A stretch of DNA of 64,000 nucleotides from the NCBI GenBank assembly GCA_014904845.1, contig MU119205.1, positions 124,001 through 188,000 on the forward strand, given 5' to 3'. Positions 13,054-25,483 of this stretch are shown piece after piece. Within the stretch, counting starts at the first letter, position 1; each line of letters starts with the position of its first letter. Below the pieces are notes generated by a model. It made no database searches, was not told the origin of the DNA, and was given only the letters and a program-made list of their open reading frames with translations. The position numbers and the translations under genes were made by a program. This stretch comes from Acephala macrosclerotiorum. Its lineage: Eukaryota; Ascomycota; Leotiomycetes; Helotiales; Mollisiaceae.

Positions 13054-15014
13054 ATGGCCGACTCGCCGAAGAAACGCAAGGAGAGAACTGGTGGTGATGG
13101 TGCTGAGAGGGGTGGGAAGAGGAGTAAGGTACGTTTTGAAGTTTGAGATTTTTGATCTTTGAGGTTCGAGTCTCGTGTTTCGGGCAAGGCTGTGTACGTA
13201 AAAGTTTCGATTTTCGGGAAAGTTCTCGACTGTCGATAGGGACTCCTTGGTGTTCATTTTCGCGAGGAGGACAAAACACGGGTTTCTAGCCCGCGGGTAT
13301 TGGAATGCATCGAAGTTTCGATGGGTGGAGAACATGTCTTTTTGTCGGTTTTTCTTCTTTAACTTCGAGCCATGGCATTCGAGCTACGAATTCGGCCTCT
13401 CGGAAAGATTCAATGTGGATGTTGCCTACGGTTCCCCCCTTTCTACGCGTGCCATGTTCTCTTTTTCGGGTCGTACAGAAGAAAGGCTCCGCGCAATCAC
13501 TTTCCTCTCCAATGTGATGTGTGTTGTCAAGGCTTCGATTTCCGTTCTTGGATTGCTTCAGCTTTCCAAGATCGGCAGGACTGAGTGGTTGCGGCTTCGA
13601 TTGTTTTCAAATTTGCAGAAACGCATTGTGGGGTTCAAGGGATGTTTTCCAATTAAACCAAATGTCACCTTTTGAGTTCATGGCATATAAGACAAACGAT
13701 TTCCCTACTCTGTTCCGTCCAGCGCCTTCTGTATCTCCAAGCTATTGTTCGTGGTGATCATTAGTCCCTTTTCGTCCAGAACTGACACTTGGATAGGGCG
13801 GATCTGGTGGAAAGTGGCAGACTCCACACCAGCAGGCAAAAGTAGCTGCGCGCGGAGCTGGGAAGAAGATAGAACCAGGTGATGTTGGTATCTGGGCAAC
13901 ATGCGCTAGAAATCAAGAGGGACGAGCGACCGTAGAACTCAAAGCTATGCTAGAAGAGGTAAACCATCATCCAGAGCTTGCCAACTACCTCTACTGATTA
14001 GCTGAGTAGTGCGCAGAGCGATTCTATGGGATCAAGTCAGGACCAGACGAGGTAGAGGACGAAGAAGAGGAAGACATCGAGGTATCCATACAGAAAGAGC
14101 TCGCTGGCATGGACAAGAAGCAAGACAAAAGCACCAAGCTATTTACGCCAGTGCACGTAGACCTCGCATGCGTGCTGTTCTTCAAAACTCAGCCGACAAT
14201 AAATCCAGTGGACCTAGTGCACAGAATTTGCAAAGAGGTAGCCTCGAATCCAAAGATTAGAAGGATGAGATACGTCAATCGGTTGACACCAATGACGGTG
14301 ATCGGAAAGGCAACAGAGAAAGGATTGGATGAAGTGTCCAAATTAGTACTTTCCAAGTATTTCAACTTAAATGTGCAGAAGGATGAGGGAGAAGCTGGTG
14401 GTGACGGTTCAGAGCAACAGGGAAATGAAACTCCGCGGGAGCACGTCAACTACTCTGTAAGTCCAAAAGATCTTGGGGGCGTCCCTCCATACGCCTTTGG
14501 TGCGAAGAGCGTAACTTCGTGTTACCCTAACTCAAAGCGGAAGCCATAGACGACCTCGATCAACTGACGTGCATTCAGTATGCCATTCGACCAACAATTC
14601 GAAATCACAACACACTCAATCGAGACGCTGTCATCAAGCAGATCGCGTCATTAATCGCGGATACGCATAAGGTTGATCTCACCAATTCAGACAAAGTGAT
14701 CTTAGTGGACATATACCAGGCAAGTTCAAACTCACCGACCTCGTTTGCCCCATTCGATTGCATGATCGTGCATTGGTATGTTGCATCGTATGTATGTTCG
14801 TCTACTGATACTTCGTTTATAGACGGTGTGTGGTATGAGTGTGGTAGGCAGTGATTGGGAGGCATTGAAGCGTTTTAACCTGAGCGAACTTTACTCGCAT
14901 AATCAACCTACGACGAAGACCAAAGATGCTTCAAATGCTGAGGCTAAACCCCAAAGCGCAACGACTGGCGAGGATAACGTGGCCATTGATGCTACCGACA
15001 ATGCGGAACCTTAG
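13054..15014 (+). CDS. TAN1: THUMP-domain protein Tan1, tRNA N4-acetylcytidine cofactor
   Basis: Exons 13054-13128, 13797-13958, 14010-14456, 14579-14719 and 14823-15014; 338 residues. Exon 1 encodes only a lysine-rich leader (MADSPKKRKERTGG). The core begins GGKWQTPHQQAK and VGIWATCARNQEG. The THUMP-like C-terminal half includes FFKTQPTINPVDLVHRICKE, MRYVNRLTPMT and ILVDIYQ-TVCGMSVV, typical of the Tan1 family. In yeast Tan1 binds serine and leucine tRNAs and helps the acetyltransferase Kre33 make ac4C12. Two oddities: intron 1 is 668 bp, far longer than its neighbours, and intron 4 has a GC donor (CCAG then GCAAGT at 14720). The acidic insert (DEVEDEEEEDIEVS) and the Ala/Thr-rich tail look variable. 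Confidence 0.9.
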
Positions 15015-16664
15015 ATGTCATTGACTTGTGCCAAATGCCATTTGCTGGGCGTGACGATCAGCAAACATCATTCCCCCTTGATGATGTCTGATTGCGATCA
15101 CGGAGGTGGGGAACCAGAAGTAGAATGAAGACTTGCTTCTGCCAACACCTTCGAATTTGAAAGGGTCGCATTTTCGGAAATAACAAGCCAGTTTGTCTCT
15201 GGCGGTCCATCGTCCCAATAACCCAGATTGACCGCTTCACTATGTGAGAGGCGGTGACCAGATCCCAGTTCTCCTTTCTACACTCCAACCCCACGTTTGT
15301 GTCCCGATGTCCAAGCAACTGAACGCTTAATTCCTGACGCCACCACGATCGAAACTGCAGATGCGAAGCAGATTCATGCAAGTACAGAGACGAATTCCTC
15401 CTTCTGCACGTCTGTTTTCTTCTCGCGTGAGCTTGGTCTAGCTTGTAGGCGCAATAGTATCATTCCGATTCCATGGCATTTCTGGAACCTCGCTAGAGAA
15501 CTTCCAATCGGGAAGAGCTCCCATGCCAAGGATGCCCCTCGTCTAACCAGATTGGCACAAAATTAACGAGTTCCCGAACTGGATTTCAGGGGTGGCTAAG
15601 AGGGAGATCTGACGGTCTAAAAGAAGCCAGAAAGCCAACGCTTCGGGTCTAGTTGCTCTCCACAGCTGGTCTGATAATTCTCCTCTGTATTCAGTCTACT
15701 GATGAGCTGCAACCTCTATCACAGCTTCGGTGCACATGTTTTCACGGCTTGACTCGTTGGGCGGCTGATGCGCACGAGTGGGCAACGTCGAAGTCACACG
15801 AGAGGCAACAAATGCAATACATTCTCACAGCATGAACTGGTCACGTTGAGCATTAACTGAGCTTTCCTAAGACCAGCCGTTCAAGCTCGACAAGCATCCA
15901 CCATTCTCGCTAACTGACACTCCCGCTCGACCCCTGCCACACCACCCACAGCGCTCCATGCAGTCGGGGTGCGCACCCACGCTCCACGCTGTACATTCGC
16001 TTACTGACGACCAGTAGGAGAATTCCTCAACCACGTTGCTTCGTTAATCGATTGCACCTCCCAACGTCGTCGTTACCGTTGCCTGCTGTTTGCTCCTTTT
16101 GAGCCCTGTCATCTCCCAATTTTTCCGGGAACCGCTTATTAGGGTTTCATGGGCCAATCCCATCAGTGAGTAAGCGATTTTGCAGCTCCAGAGGCAAGCC
16201 AACTGGGAAATGTTTCTCAAGCGCTCACGCGCCCCGGCCCCAGTCTTTCTTTTCTGAAGCAGGTCTGCTTCTGCGTACATGATGAAAACGTTTTACCAGC
16301 ATGGCTGAGGTTGCGTATTTCGTCTATGTTCGCCAATCGGGTATATGTATTTCATCTGCAGGTTCATGCCTCCCATTCCCATTTTCTCTCTTCTCCATAC
16401 ATATGCAAACCTACGTCAAGTTAAGCAATAGACGAGGCCTCGCCAAGTCTGAGGAGCTTTGGGTGGATGCTACTCTTTCTTTGATCTTTTGGGATGTAAT
16501 CTATATAGACGCTTTGGTCTCCTCGAGGTTGCAAACGGGAAGCTGTTTTCTCCTAGCTGAAGATCTATCACATTTCATGAGCCCAAAATCGCCCCGGGTC
16601 ATCACACCACACAGACACACATTCCAAATTGCACACGCTCATTCAAGCTCGCACCGTCGTTCGA
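15015..16664. other. Intergenic, no gene seen
   Basis: About 1.65 kb without a convincing coding region. Frames are short, and their translations look random on both strands. Confidence 0.5.
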
Positions 16665-18224
16665 ATGACGCAAGGATCAAGTCCAGTCTCCAAGACTCAC
16701 GGGTCTCATCCCTGGTGCAATATCCGACATCAGAGGCCCGACTGTCTGGTTCAGGCGCCAGAAGCCGTCTCGCTGCTGGCGGCGTATAGGAGCCAGCAGC
16801 CACAAGCACCACATACGGCCGCCTCAGGCAGCTTATCACCTACATATATCTCGGGGCCCTTCTCTCCAATGGCTGCGGACCGAGGTGACCGTGACCGAAG
16901 CGGCGGGCTTCGTTCCCCACGACAAAGGCCATCTGCTAGGGCTGGAGTACCGTCTTCTCGGCAGCATCTGTCGTCACTTATGTATTCGTTGCCGGTACGA
17001 CGGTTGAAAGACATTCTCAGCCATGTCTTGCCTGATGTGACGTTAAATTCGGCTGAAGAACTCAAATCGACTCAGCTTGCGAAGTTGTATACTCTCAAGA
17101 TGTCAGATGAGAAGATTTTGGTGTTGTCGTTTGCTCCGAGCCTCGCCGTACGACTACTTCGCCAAGAGGCCACTATCTTGTCTTCGGAAGCTATTCTTAT
17201 TAATTTCATTGCCGAGTCGAATCTTCGATGGGATAAGAAAAAGGAGGTAGCTTCGTCGCCAAAATCGAAAGCTAAGGCCGAGGACGAAGAGGAAGATGAC
17301 GAAGAGGATGAACGAGAAAGATCTGCTGGGCTTTTAGGGCTGGTCCCTAAATTGCTCAAACACTCATCGAACAACCGCGAGATGGCATATCCTTACACTA
17401 TCCTCGAGCCCACACCTGGCGAGCCTCTCTCAAATCTATCTCCACAGCCTAGCGCTTCTGATCGTCGCAACATCGACGAACAAGTAGGGTCAATGGCTCG
17501 CGCCCTAGCGGACCTGATTTCTCCCGCCGACACTTTCGGGATGGTGAATAAGGTTCTGACAGACCCGTACAGGCCTGTTTCGCCAACGGCTCCTCCAATT
17601 GTTGGGTCCAAGACATGGTCCGAAGGCTTCAATACTGTTTTGGAAGGTATTCTTCGAGATGGCGAGGACATGTCCGTCTTGCTACCGTACGAAGTCATTC
17701 GGTCACACTTCCAAAGGCTGTCCTACCGACTTGATGCTGTCACCTTACCCAGGCTGGTCGTCCTCGACATTCATGACCCGAAAAACGTCATGGTGGAGCG
17801 GGATCCGGATGATGAAGAGACCATGTTGCCATCAGAAAATATACGACTGACCGGTCTTCGAAGTTGGAGCCAAGGAGTCTTTGGCGACCCACTCATCGCC
17901 AACTGCTTCGAAGATCCTACCGAGGGCTTTCAAGAAGGCTGGCATACGGCTGGCGAAGACATAATCGAGGACGAAGAGAACTTGGAGACGAGATTATTAC
18001 TTTATCGCTGCTACAGGGCAGTGGTTGAAATCGTTACCGAATACTACAGGCCGAAACCGGATAGCAGTCGACGGGAACTTGCAGGAAGGAGGAAACTTAC
18101 GCAGGTTCTGGCAGAACTTGAGAAAGTTGATATCGTTAATGATGATGCGATAAAAAGGGTACGGAGTTCATCGACCGATGACGAATCTTCGAAACGCATC
18201 AAAATAGAGGCAAAGGACGAATAA
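16665..18224 (+). CDS. Aminoglycoside-phosphotransferase-like (APH-fold) protein, probable pseudokinase
   Basis: Single exon, 519 residues from the first in-frame ATG. An ATG at 16869 (MAADRGDRDRSGG) would give 451 residues and may be the true start, since the preceding 68 residues look like translated UTR. The APH-type fold is suggested by the nucleotide-lobe stretch KMSDEKILVLSFAPS, the palm segment WSEGFNTVLEGILRDGEDMS, the Brenner-like motif VLDIHDPKNVMVE (Asp about 368) and the LTGLRSWSQGVFGDPLIA segment. Fungal APH proteins normally have H-x-D-x-H-P-x-N and then I-D-W. Here the first His is absent, the loop has one extra residue, and the Mg-binding Asp of IDW is Ser. Catalysis is therefore doubtful. 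An acidic insert (DEEEDDEEDE) and a basic tail (SSKRIKIE) follow. Substrate unknown. Confidence 0.72.
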   Translation: MTQGSSPVSKTHGSHPWCNIRHQRPDCLVQAPEAVSLLAAYRSQQPQAPHTAASGSLSPTYISGPFSPMAADRGDRDRSGGLRSPRQRPSARAGVPSSRQHLSSLMYSLPVRRLKDILSHVLPDVTLNSAEELKSTQLAKLYTLKMSDEKILVLSFAPSLAVRLLRQEATILSSEAILINFIAESNLRWDKKKEVASSPKSKAKAEDEEEDDEEDERERSAGLLGLVPKLLKHSSNNREMAYPYTILEPTPGEPLSNLSPQPSASDRRNIDEQVGSMARALADLISPADTFGMVNKVLTDPYRPVSPTAPPIVGSKTWSEGFNTVLEGILRDGEDMSVLLPYEVIRSHFQRLSYRLDAVTLPRLVVLDIHDPKNVMVERDPDDEETMLPSENIRLTGLRSWSQGVFGDPLIANCFEDPTEGFQEGWHTAGEDIIEDEENLETRLLLYRCYRAVVEIVTEYYRPKPDSSRRELAGRRKLTQVLAELEKVDIVNDDAIKRVRSSSTDDESSKRIKIEAKDE

Positions 18225-18393
18225 TGGTATCATGAATTGCATGAAATGATGGAATGACGGAACAGATGATGGAATGATGGAACGACATGTCGGGAGCATT
18301 TGCAGCGTGGCGTCTGGTGTTCCCGCATATATAGCATGATACCCTCACATACCGACAGAAGACTTAATGAAGTTTATGACTATCTGTTCTCAT

Positions 18394-20402
18394 TCAGGTC
18401 TTCTTACTAGTCGACTGTGCATCATCCTCGTCCCTTGGTAATTGCAATCCCATTAGACCCATTAGATTGCCACCGGGACCTGCCATGCCAGCTTGGCTCT
18501 TGAAGCTCTCGAGTAGATTCTTAGCAAGATTGAAGTCAATGTCGACCTCCGCGTCGCTATCCTCTTCATAGCCTTCCTCTTCGACACTTTTTGGTGCCAT
18601 CTTTGATTTTCCTCTCAGTGCTGAGAGCTTCTTTGGTGTAGGATCGAGATCGAGGGCTCCAGCTTCGTTGAGTTCTGCTTCCATCCTTTCCATGACTTTC
18701 CTGATCTTCCTAGCCTCATCCATTTGACTATTTTCCTCATCACTAGTGTCCACTTCCTCAACCTTGCGGGCTTCGTTGCTGGCATCTTCGACATCGTCTT
18801 CGTCGGGTGGCATGCCCATCATTTCTCTCATCATCCTGGCAAACTCCTTCTCGTCGAAGCTGACATCTTTGTCTTCATCCTCACTATCTTCGTCTTCATC
18901 GTCTTCATCATCCTCATCTTCATCATCATCTCGATCCGTATCATCCATCTCAGCACCATCTATGCCTGCCTCGTCGTCGTTCAGAAAAGCTTCGAACCTC
19001 TCGACCATTTTCTTTAAGTCAGCTTGGGTCTTAGCATCGCCAAATCCGGAAGGCGGTTCGGGACTAAAACTATCCGGAGCTCCAGGTTTGCTCTTGTCTT
19101 TTCCTTTACCTCGCAATTCTCTCTCGAAGTCCTCAAAATTGATGTCCAACCAGGATTCGTCGTCTTCACGTGCCACGTCGTTCCATTTCGCAATCTCTTC
19201 ATTGGTAGGTAGGTCTGACTCATTTCCCGCAGCTAGGTCTTCCAGTAATATTTTTAACTCTCTGACGACACGGCTGTCCCCGTTCTTGGGATCAGTTACA
19301 AACATCTCAAACCCAGAAGTAACCTTCATGCCCATCTCAAGCTGGATGTACCTCTTGTCCGTTTCTCCTGTTTCATTGGCCGTTTGATTCAGGATTTCCT
19401 TCCATGCCACCGGCGGTTCAAATTGCTGTGATTTCAGCTGGGCATATAGAACCTTGGTGAAGCGTATAGATACGGTAACAAGATCTTTCGGAGGAAAGGC
19501 AAGTTCGGACGAATTAGTCTGGAGTGGCTTCAAGGCGATCGGATCACGAAGATAGAAAGCTTCTGTGGCAGGAGCAATAAACATGGGACGGCTGTGTAGT
19601 ATGGCTGCCAGCTTCCTGGGTGTTGTGATCAAAGCATGGTGCATTGAAGCTTTGATCTGATCGGGGTAGTTTCTGAGACGGTAGAAAGCTTCCTCCTCAA
19701 TGAGAGGAGAGTTTATGAGAGTGTCTGGGGTAGAACTGATTATCTTGTGCGCTTCTTCGAGAGTGAGAGGCCGAGATATAGGAGCTGTCTTCTCCTTTGT
19801 GTTTGATGCAGGGGCTGCAGCGAGAGGGATTATTCGTAATTGGTTGTGGTATAACCAGACCTGTTACCTATCAGTGGAAGAAGATACAGAGCATAATAAC
19901 AGACCCACCCTATTGTCAGCTATCTCGGGATTTAACCATCGTGGTAACGCGTTTGCAGCTTCAATCAACAGGAATTCGCCATCTGTATCAATAACTTTTA
20001 TCCATAATTCTGGAAATCGATCACTTAATTCTCTGAGGATATATACAATGAGCCATTCGTCTTCGACTGAATCTCCGTAATTTGTCAGGCCGTGCAGGTA
20101 CATTAATCCTAGAGTCAAATGAGTACTCATGCTATAGGTAATGCTGGGAGTAACTCACCTTTTCCACCCTCAAGTTCCAACTTGAAGCTGTCCCTCTGCC
20201 ATATGTAGTCCTTCAGTAGGTTCTCAGCGAGCTTCACTGATTCCTTGCGTACACCCTCTAGTCGTGCTAGAAGCTCTTTCTGGTTCTTCAATTTGGAGTC
20301 AATGATGAACAGAGAGTATTCGACGCAGTCCTCTGGCAGACGCTTCGGAAATCCATCAAACCCCTCTCCGAAGCATTTCAGCCCATCATCTTGAGTGTCC
20401 AT
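18394..20402 (-). CDS. SGT1/ecdysoneless (ECD) family protein
   Basis: Exons 20159-20402, 19909-20108 and 18394-19860 (introns of 50 and 48 bp); 636 residues. The N-terminus reads LPEDCVEYSLFIID then LKDYIWQRDSFKLE, followed by DEWLIVYILRELSDRFPELW, DTDGEFLLIEAANALPRWL and VWLYHNQLRIIPL, the signature of the SGT1/ecdysoneless family. Its homologues act as transcriptional regulators and splicing-related factors; this SGT1 is not the Hsp90 co-chaperone of that name. A long Asp/Glu-rich tract (about 420-460) precedes FDEKEFARMMREMMG, and the C-terminus has the conserved VDIDFNLAKNLLESFKSQ. The start is MDTQDDG at 20402. It converges with the APH-like gene (169 bp apart) and diverges from the apsB homologue. 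Confidence 0.87.
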
Positions 20403-20730
20403 TGTGGAGTGATAGTTTCGTGTTTGTTGATTCAATGGCGGGGTTGTGAGGCTGAAGAGTTAACGTTTTTGGAAATTTGATGCCGTTGTTGGAGCTTGGA
20501 CCACGCGCAAGGATAAAAATTGTGCTAATTTCATCGCTAGTCTCGATTGGGATTGAATGTAAACACAGGAAGAAATCGCGTTCTCGAATCACCACAACGA
20601 CCTCGACGCGACCTCAATCTGCATTTGCTTTGGGAGTTTATGGCTATACTTGGGAATCTCGCATATTCACAGCATTAACGCCTTAGTATTTTCTCATTTG
20701 CATGAGCTGCGATAGCTCCGAGTACTCAAC
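20403..20730. promoter_or_regulatory. Bidirectional promoter region, ECD / apsB
   Basis: A 328-bp gap between two divergent start codons (20402 minus, 20731 plus) must contain both promoters. No specific element was identified. Confidence 0.5.
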
Positions 20731-23700
20731 ATGGTGCAGGCCGGCTTTGGAGGACTCGATACTCCACGATCGAATGGCGATGGGACTTTTCTCCCAAATC
20801 AAACACTGGACTTCGATATATCGCAAGAGCAATCTTTCCAATCGCCTTCGAAGGACAACAACAACTTAATATCACAACTACAGAAAGGTCGACGCGGCGC
20901 GATCAATCTCAAGACACCTCGAAGTCGCGTTGCGCTGAGTGACAGACGAAATCTACCGGCAGGAATTGGCGGTGGAGAGTTTACTCCTCTCCTCAAAAGC
21001 GCGACTCGGAATAGTGCTCTGCGTACCGGAAAGGAAAATGTTCCTCAAACACCAGCATTTCTCAAACCTGGAGGTCTCGACAATATACCGGAGGACCTGA
21101 CGCCTATTCCTGTCAACAGTTCGATTTATGACGGTTCTCGAAATGGCTCATACATGGCTGGCACACCTGCACCTCAAATCGACAGCAGCAGTACCGCTTC
21201 CACACCAACGGCTCTATTACCGCGGCGAAACGAAGGCCCAGGATCTCTGCAGGACGGTAATCAAATGTCCCTGCGGGAGCAAGAGAATGTCATCGACAAA
21301 ATCGAGAAGGAGAACTTTGGTCTAAAGTTGAAGATTCACTTCCTCGAAGAAGCTTTACGGAAAGCCGGTCCTGGTTTCAGCGAAGCCGCATTGAGGGAGA
21401 ATACCGAACTCAAGGTGGACAAGGTCACAATGCAGAAGGAGCTGCTTCGCTATCGGAAAACTCTGGCTTCTGCGGAGCGAGATGTCGAAGTCTATCGGCA
21501 ACAATTCAATGAGATGCAGGAGAAGACCAAGCGAAAGCACCTAGATGACGGCCAACGAGAAGAATTGGAACACCTACGACGAGATGTGGATGATAAGGAA
21601 GCAGAGTTGAAAAGACTGAGGAGTCAGGAACATGATGTCGAGGACCTACAAGACAAACTCCATGATCTCGAAGCCGACCTCCGGGAGAAGAATCGTCTTT
21701 TGGATGACCGTGACGATGACATAGAAAATCTCAAGGAGGATGTTAAGAAGCGCGATAGCAAGATCTCTGAAATGGAGGAGGTAATCAAAAAAGCCCAACG
21801 ACACATGGTGGAATTGGAGGAGAAGGCTCAAATTGGCGACGAGCTCCAAGAAGCTAAGGATATCATTGAAGATATGGGGCAAGAGTTGAAGCAAGCTAAG
21901 GAAGCATTGCAGCAGGCTAAAGAGGATAAACATGAGGCTCTTAAGGAGAAGGAGCATGCTGAGGCTGACCTCGAGGAATTGCAAGAGGAGATGGCGAATA
22001 AGTCGATCACTACCAAAGGCCTCAGTCGTCAAATTGAGGAGAAAGCCAACAGATTACAAGATGACCTTGAGAACCTCTCGGAGCAACACACAGCTTTGCA
22101 AGGGCAGTACAACGACAAACTCCGAGAGATCAGTAAACTGGAGGACCAATTCGAGGAATTGAGACAGGACAGCGAACTTATGGAGCAGAGATTGAAGGAC
22201 CAATTAGAAACCGTACAAAAAGAGAAGGAATCCTCAACTCGCGAGAAAGAAACTGTGTCCAAAAAGCTTGGAGCCATCCAAATCGACCTTCGAAGATCGG
22301 CCGATGAGAAGGAATCTCTATCCAAGAAGCTTGCAGCTGCTCAGAACGACCTCCACCAGTTGAACGAAGAGAAGAACCTTCTCCAATCCCGCCATGACGC
22401 ACTTACGACTGAGTCCGCCAGCTTGCAAAGGGACCTCGAAAGATCTCGCAAGACTATTGAAGATCTGGATGACAAGCTCGAGCACGAGAAGACTATTTCC
22501 CTCAGCAGTGAACGAGAAATCAGAGATCAGTATAAGAGCGAGATTGACCGACTCAACGACGATATTGAGGACCTTCGTGCGGAAGCTCGTGAGAAGGAGC
22601 GTCGTTACGATGAGGACCTTGATAAATGGAAGTCGGAACGCCGGAATCTGGAGTCTCAAATGCAAATTGCGAACGAGAAGACCGCTGGCTTGCAACGAAC
22701 TATCGACAGATTGCAAGCAGCTGAGGGTACATTGTCTGGAAAGGAGACTCGACTTCAGCAAGCTCTGCAAAGCGACAAGGATCGCCATCAAGACCAAGAA
22801 AGCGCATTGAAACGCCAAATCGACGAGCTTAACGAAGACATTCAAGCTCGTCGTAAAGCCGTCGAAGAGGTTCGATCGGAGCTTGCAAACGCTAGGGAAG
22901 AGCTCCGACTAAGTCAACGAGAGGCAAAGTCACTTGCCGAAAAGGTGGAAGGCCTAGAGGATGAAGTCGAGATTCTCCAGACAAGTTTAGACGACGAGAG
23001 TGACCAAGCCAATCAAGACATTGCAGCTGCCAAGCAGGAATGCGAAAACCTTCGCCGGCAGGTGCAGTCACTTAAGCAAGGACTCAACAGAGCAGAATCT
23101 ACCGCTGTGGATGCTCGCGCAGAATTAGAAGCATTCCAGGGTAACCTGCAAGCTAGGGAAGGTAGCAACGAGCAACTCAACTCCAGATTGAATGACGTGG
23201 AAGGACAGCTTGCTAGGGTCAGACAAGAGAAGCAGAGTCTGAAAGATCAATTGGCTACCCTCAATCTCGAGTTACACTCCCTTCGTAGCTCAAAGGCAAG
23301 CGCTGAAGCCGAACGCGACGAGATCAAGAGTCAAATGCAGGCAATGAAGCAACAAGAGGACGAAACTTTCCGACTTGATCAAGAACGCATCGACTTGCGA
23401 GCCTCGAAGATGAGGCTGGACGGAGAAGTGCGAAGACTTCGGGACGAGAACAAGATCGTCTTGAACGAGAAGCAGACTCTTGAGCGGGAACTGGAATCAG
23501 AAATAGAGCGTGCCACTTCTGAAGAGAACCGCCTTAATACCGAGGTCCACGATCTTCAGAGAATTCTCAGAGGTTCGTCAGAGAAGCGAGAGCTCGCAGT
23601 CGCCAAGAAAACTATCCAGCAACTCGAAGCACGAATTCATGAGCTCGAAAGCCAAATTGCAGCTGGCGAAGGCCAAGCTGATACTACGCATGAACTGTCC

Positions 23701-25085
23701 ATGATCCGCGGAGAACTCTCATCAGCACGCCAAAAGGAGACCGAATACCTTCAACGCGAGGCTGCTCAACGAGACATCCTTCGAGGTCTCAAACGCCAGA
23801 TCACCGAACTGGAACGAAAAGCCCACGATGCTGAGATGTCTCGATTCGTTTCATCTTCGCCTCACTCATCTGCCAGCGGCTCTGCGCGCAAGTCCGAGGT
23901 CGTTGAAGTGCGTGCTCAACTTGCATCTGCACACCAGACACTCAAGGAAGTTCGAAGTCAGCTGAAAGAGAGTGAGAAGCAAGCCGCTCGTAACATCAGT
24001 GCTCTCAACCTCGACTTCCAAGCTCGGCAAGCAGCATGGGATACTGAGAAAGACCAACTCGAACGCTCTCTCGACGAAGCGAACTTCGCCAAGGAAGAAC
24101 TCGCAACCAAGAACGCAGCCTCGGAATCAACAATCTCCAGACTTCGCAGCAAGATTGACCGCCTAGAGAAGGCACTGCAGTCCGAACGCCTGAGTAAGAA
24201 TGAAGACCAGACCTTGGTTCTCGAGCGTCGCGAAATGCATGAGATGCTCCGAGAAACACAGATGCAGGTCGAATCTCTCGAGATCGTAGTCGAGGAAAAC
24301 GAGAAAAACATCGCAGCCATCACTGCTGTTGAGACCGAACTTCGTGCCCAACTCCAGCGTGTCCGTGAGGAACGAACAATGCAACGCTCCAAAGCCAACG
24401 TCGCGGCAGAGTCACTCTTGAAACTCGAACGCAAATACAACAAGGCGAAGGAGAATTGGCAATCCGAGCTCAGAGCCTGGGATGAGCGAAAGAAGACCTG
24501 GGAGCAAGAGAAGAAAACCTTGACATCCGGAGTCAGATTCGTGAATACCTCATTCTCAACTGTAGCAGATGAATCCGAAGCAATCCAACTGATGAAGCAG
24601 AGCATGGAAGAGAAGGAAAAGATTCACGTCAAGGAGATGCGTGGAATGAGCATGCAGATGGAGTGGTTGAGGAAGAAGTGGTCGCGTGAAGAGCATTTCC
24701 GTGCTTCGGCTGCTTATGCGAAGAAGTATATGCAGTTGCAGATTGATCTCTTCGAAGCTTGGTACGCCTTCCCTTTCTGTTACTTTGCTTACATCCGAAC
24801 TAACTTCCTCGCAGTAATAAAGCAGATATCAAGCTTTTGCTTTCTGCAGGCGTCACGCTCCCACCCCGCGAACCAGAAAAGAAGAAGAGCCTTCGTACGG
24901 TGGCTCAAGCGGTACGAGCTACGATCCGTATGAGGAAATTTGCTGCCGATTGGGCGGAGAGCAGGAAGTTGCATGATAAGATAAAGGCGAAGATTGAGGA
25001 GCAGAAGATTAGAGGAGTCGGTACTTCCAAGAGCAGTACACCCAAGGTGACTACGCCTAGGAGAGTAAGCTCTCGCGTGGTATGA
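20731..25085 (+). CDS. apsB: ApsB/Mto1-like microtubule-organising centre coiled-coil protein
   Basis: Exons 20731-24761 and 24815-25085; 1,433 residues. After a disordered N-terminus, residues about 179-250 form the centrosomin motif CM1 (LREQENVIDKIEKENFGLK, then KIHFLEEALRKAGPGF and AALRENTELKVDKVTMQKEL), which recruits the gamma-tubulin complex. The rest to about residue 1330 is almost unbroken heptad-rich coiled coil. The end (SAAYAKKYMQLQIDLFEACN, then KADIKLLLSAGVTLP and AVRATIRMRKFA) resembles the Mto1/Spc72 C-terminal region that targets the protein to spindle pole bodies. In Aspergillus, ApsB sits at spindle pole outer plaques and septal MTOCs and is needed for nuclear distribution. 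The junction at 24761/24815 restores family register (FEA-CNKADIK). Pcp1-like proteins are the alternative, but CM1 plus this tail favours ApsB/Mto1. Confidence 0.88.
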
Positions 25086-25483
25086 TTGATGATTGGCTGT
25101 TATTCATTTCTGTATTTTGTCTGTTGTTGTCAATGGGAAGGCGTTGGAGCAGGAATATCATTGATTGCATGGCATTGGATGAGCGTTTCGGGGTTACCTA
25201 CTTATTCATGATGGATGGGTGGATAGGTGTTTGTTTACGTTATCAAAGTCAGAAATTGTCTAGGTTCAGAACACATTGATCGATTCTCGTCATATCATGA
25301 TTCCGTTTTATTTTTTCGGTCTTGAAAAAATGTCATCGAACTACATAAACACATTGAATGCCTGGAAATTCCCTACTCCCAGATGCCCCGTCCGAATCCG
25401 CATCACAATCACGAAATCCCTTTCCTTTGTGCCCTTTCCCTTATGCACACATATGTGATGACGCCGTAGTTGCCGAGTATTAT
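25086..25483. other. Convergent 3' intergenic region
   Basis: About 400 bp between the 3' ends of the apsB homologue and the metacaspase gene. No gene seen; presumably 3' UTRs. Confidence 0.5.

Noticed and set aside
13129..13796. Possible tRNA B-box-like GGTTCGAGTC in the TAN1 intron
   Set aside because: No matching A box or cloverleaf could be drawn around it.
18746..19387. Plus-strand Ser-rich frame of 213 codons
   Set aside because: It is the antisense of the Asp/Glu-rich part of the ECD gene; poly-Ser arises from GAT/GAA repeats.
21624..24605. Long Ser/Leu-rich minus-strand frames inside the apsB homologue
   Set aside because: They are the antisense of a coiled-coil gene rich in Glu/Lys/Gln codons and show no independent start context or domain.
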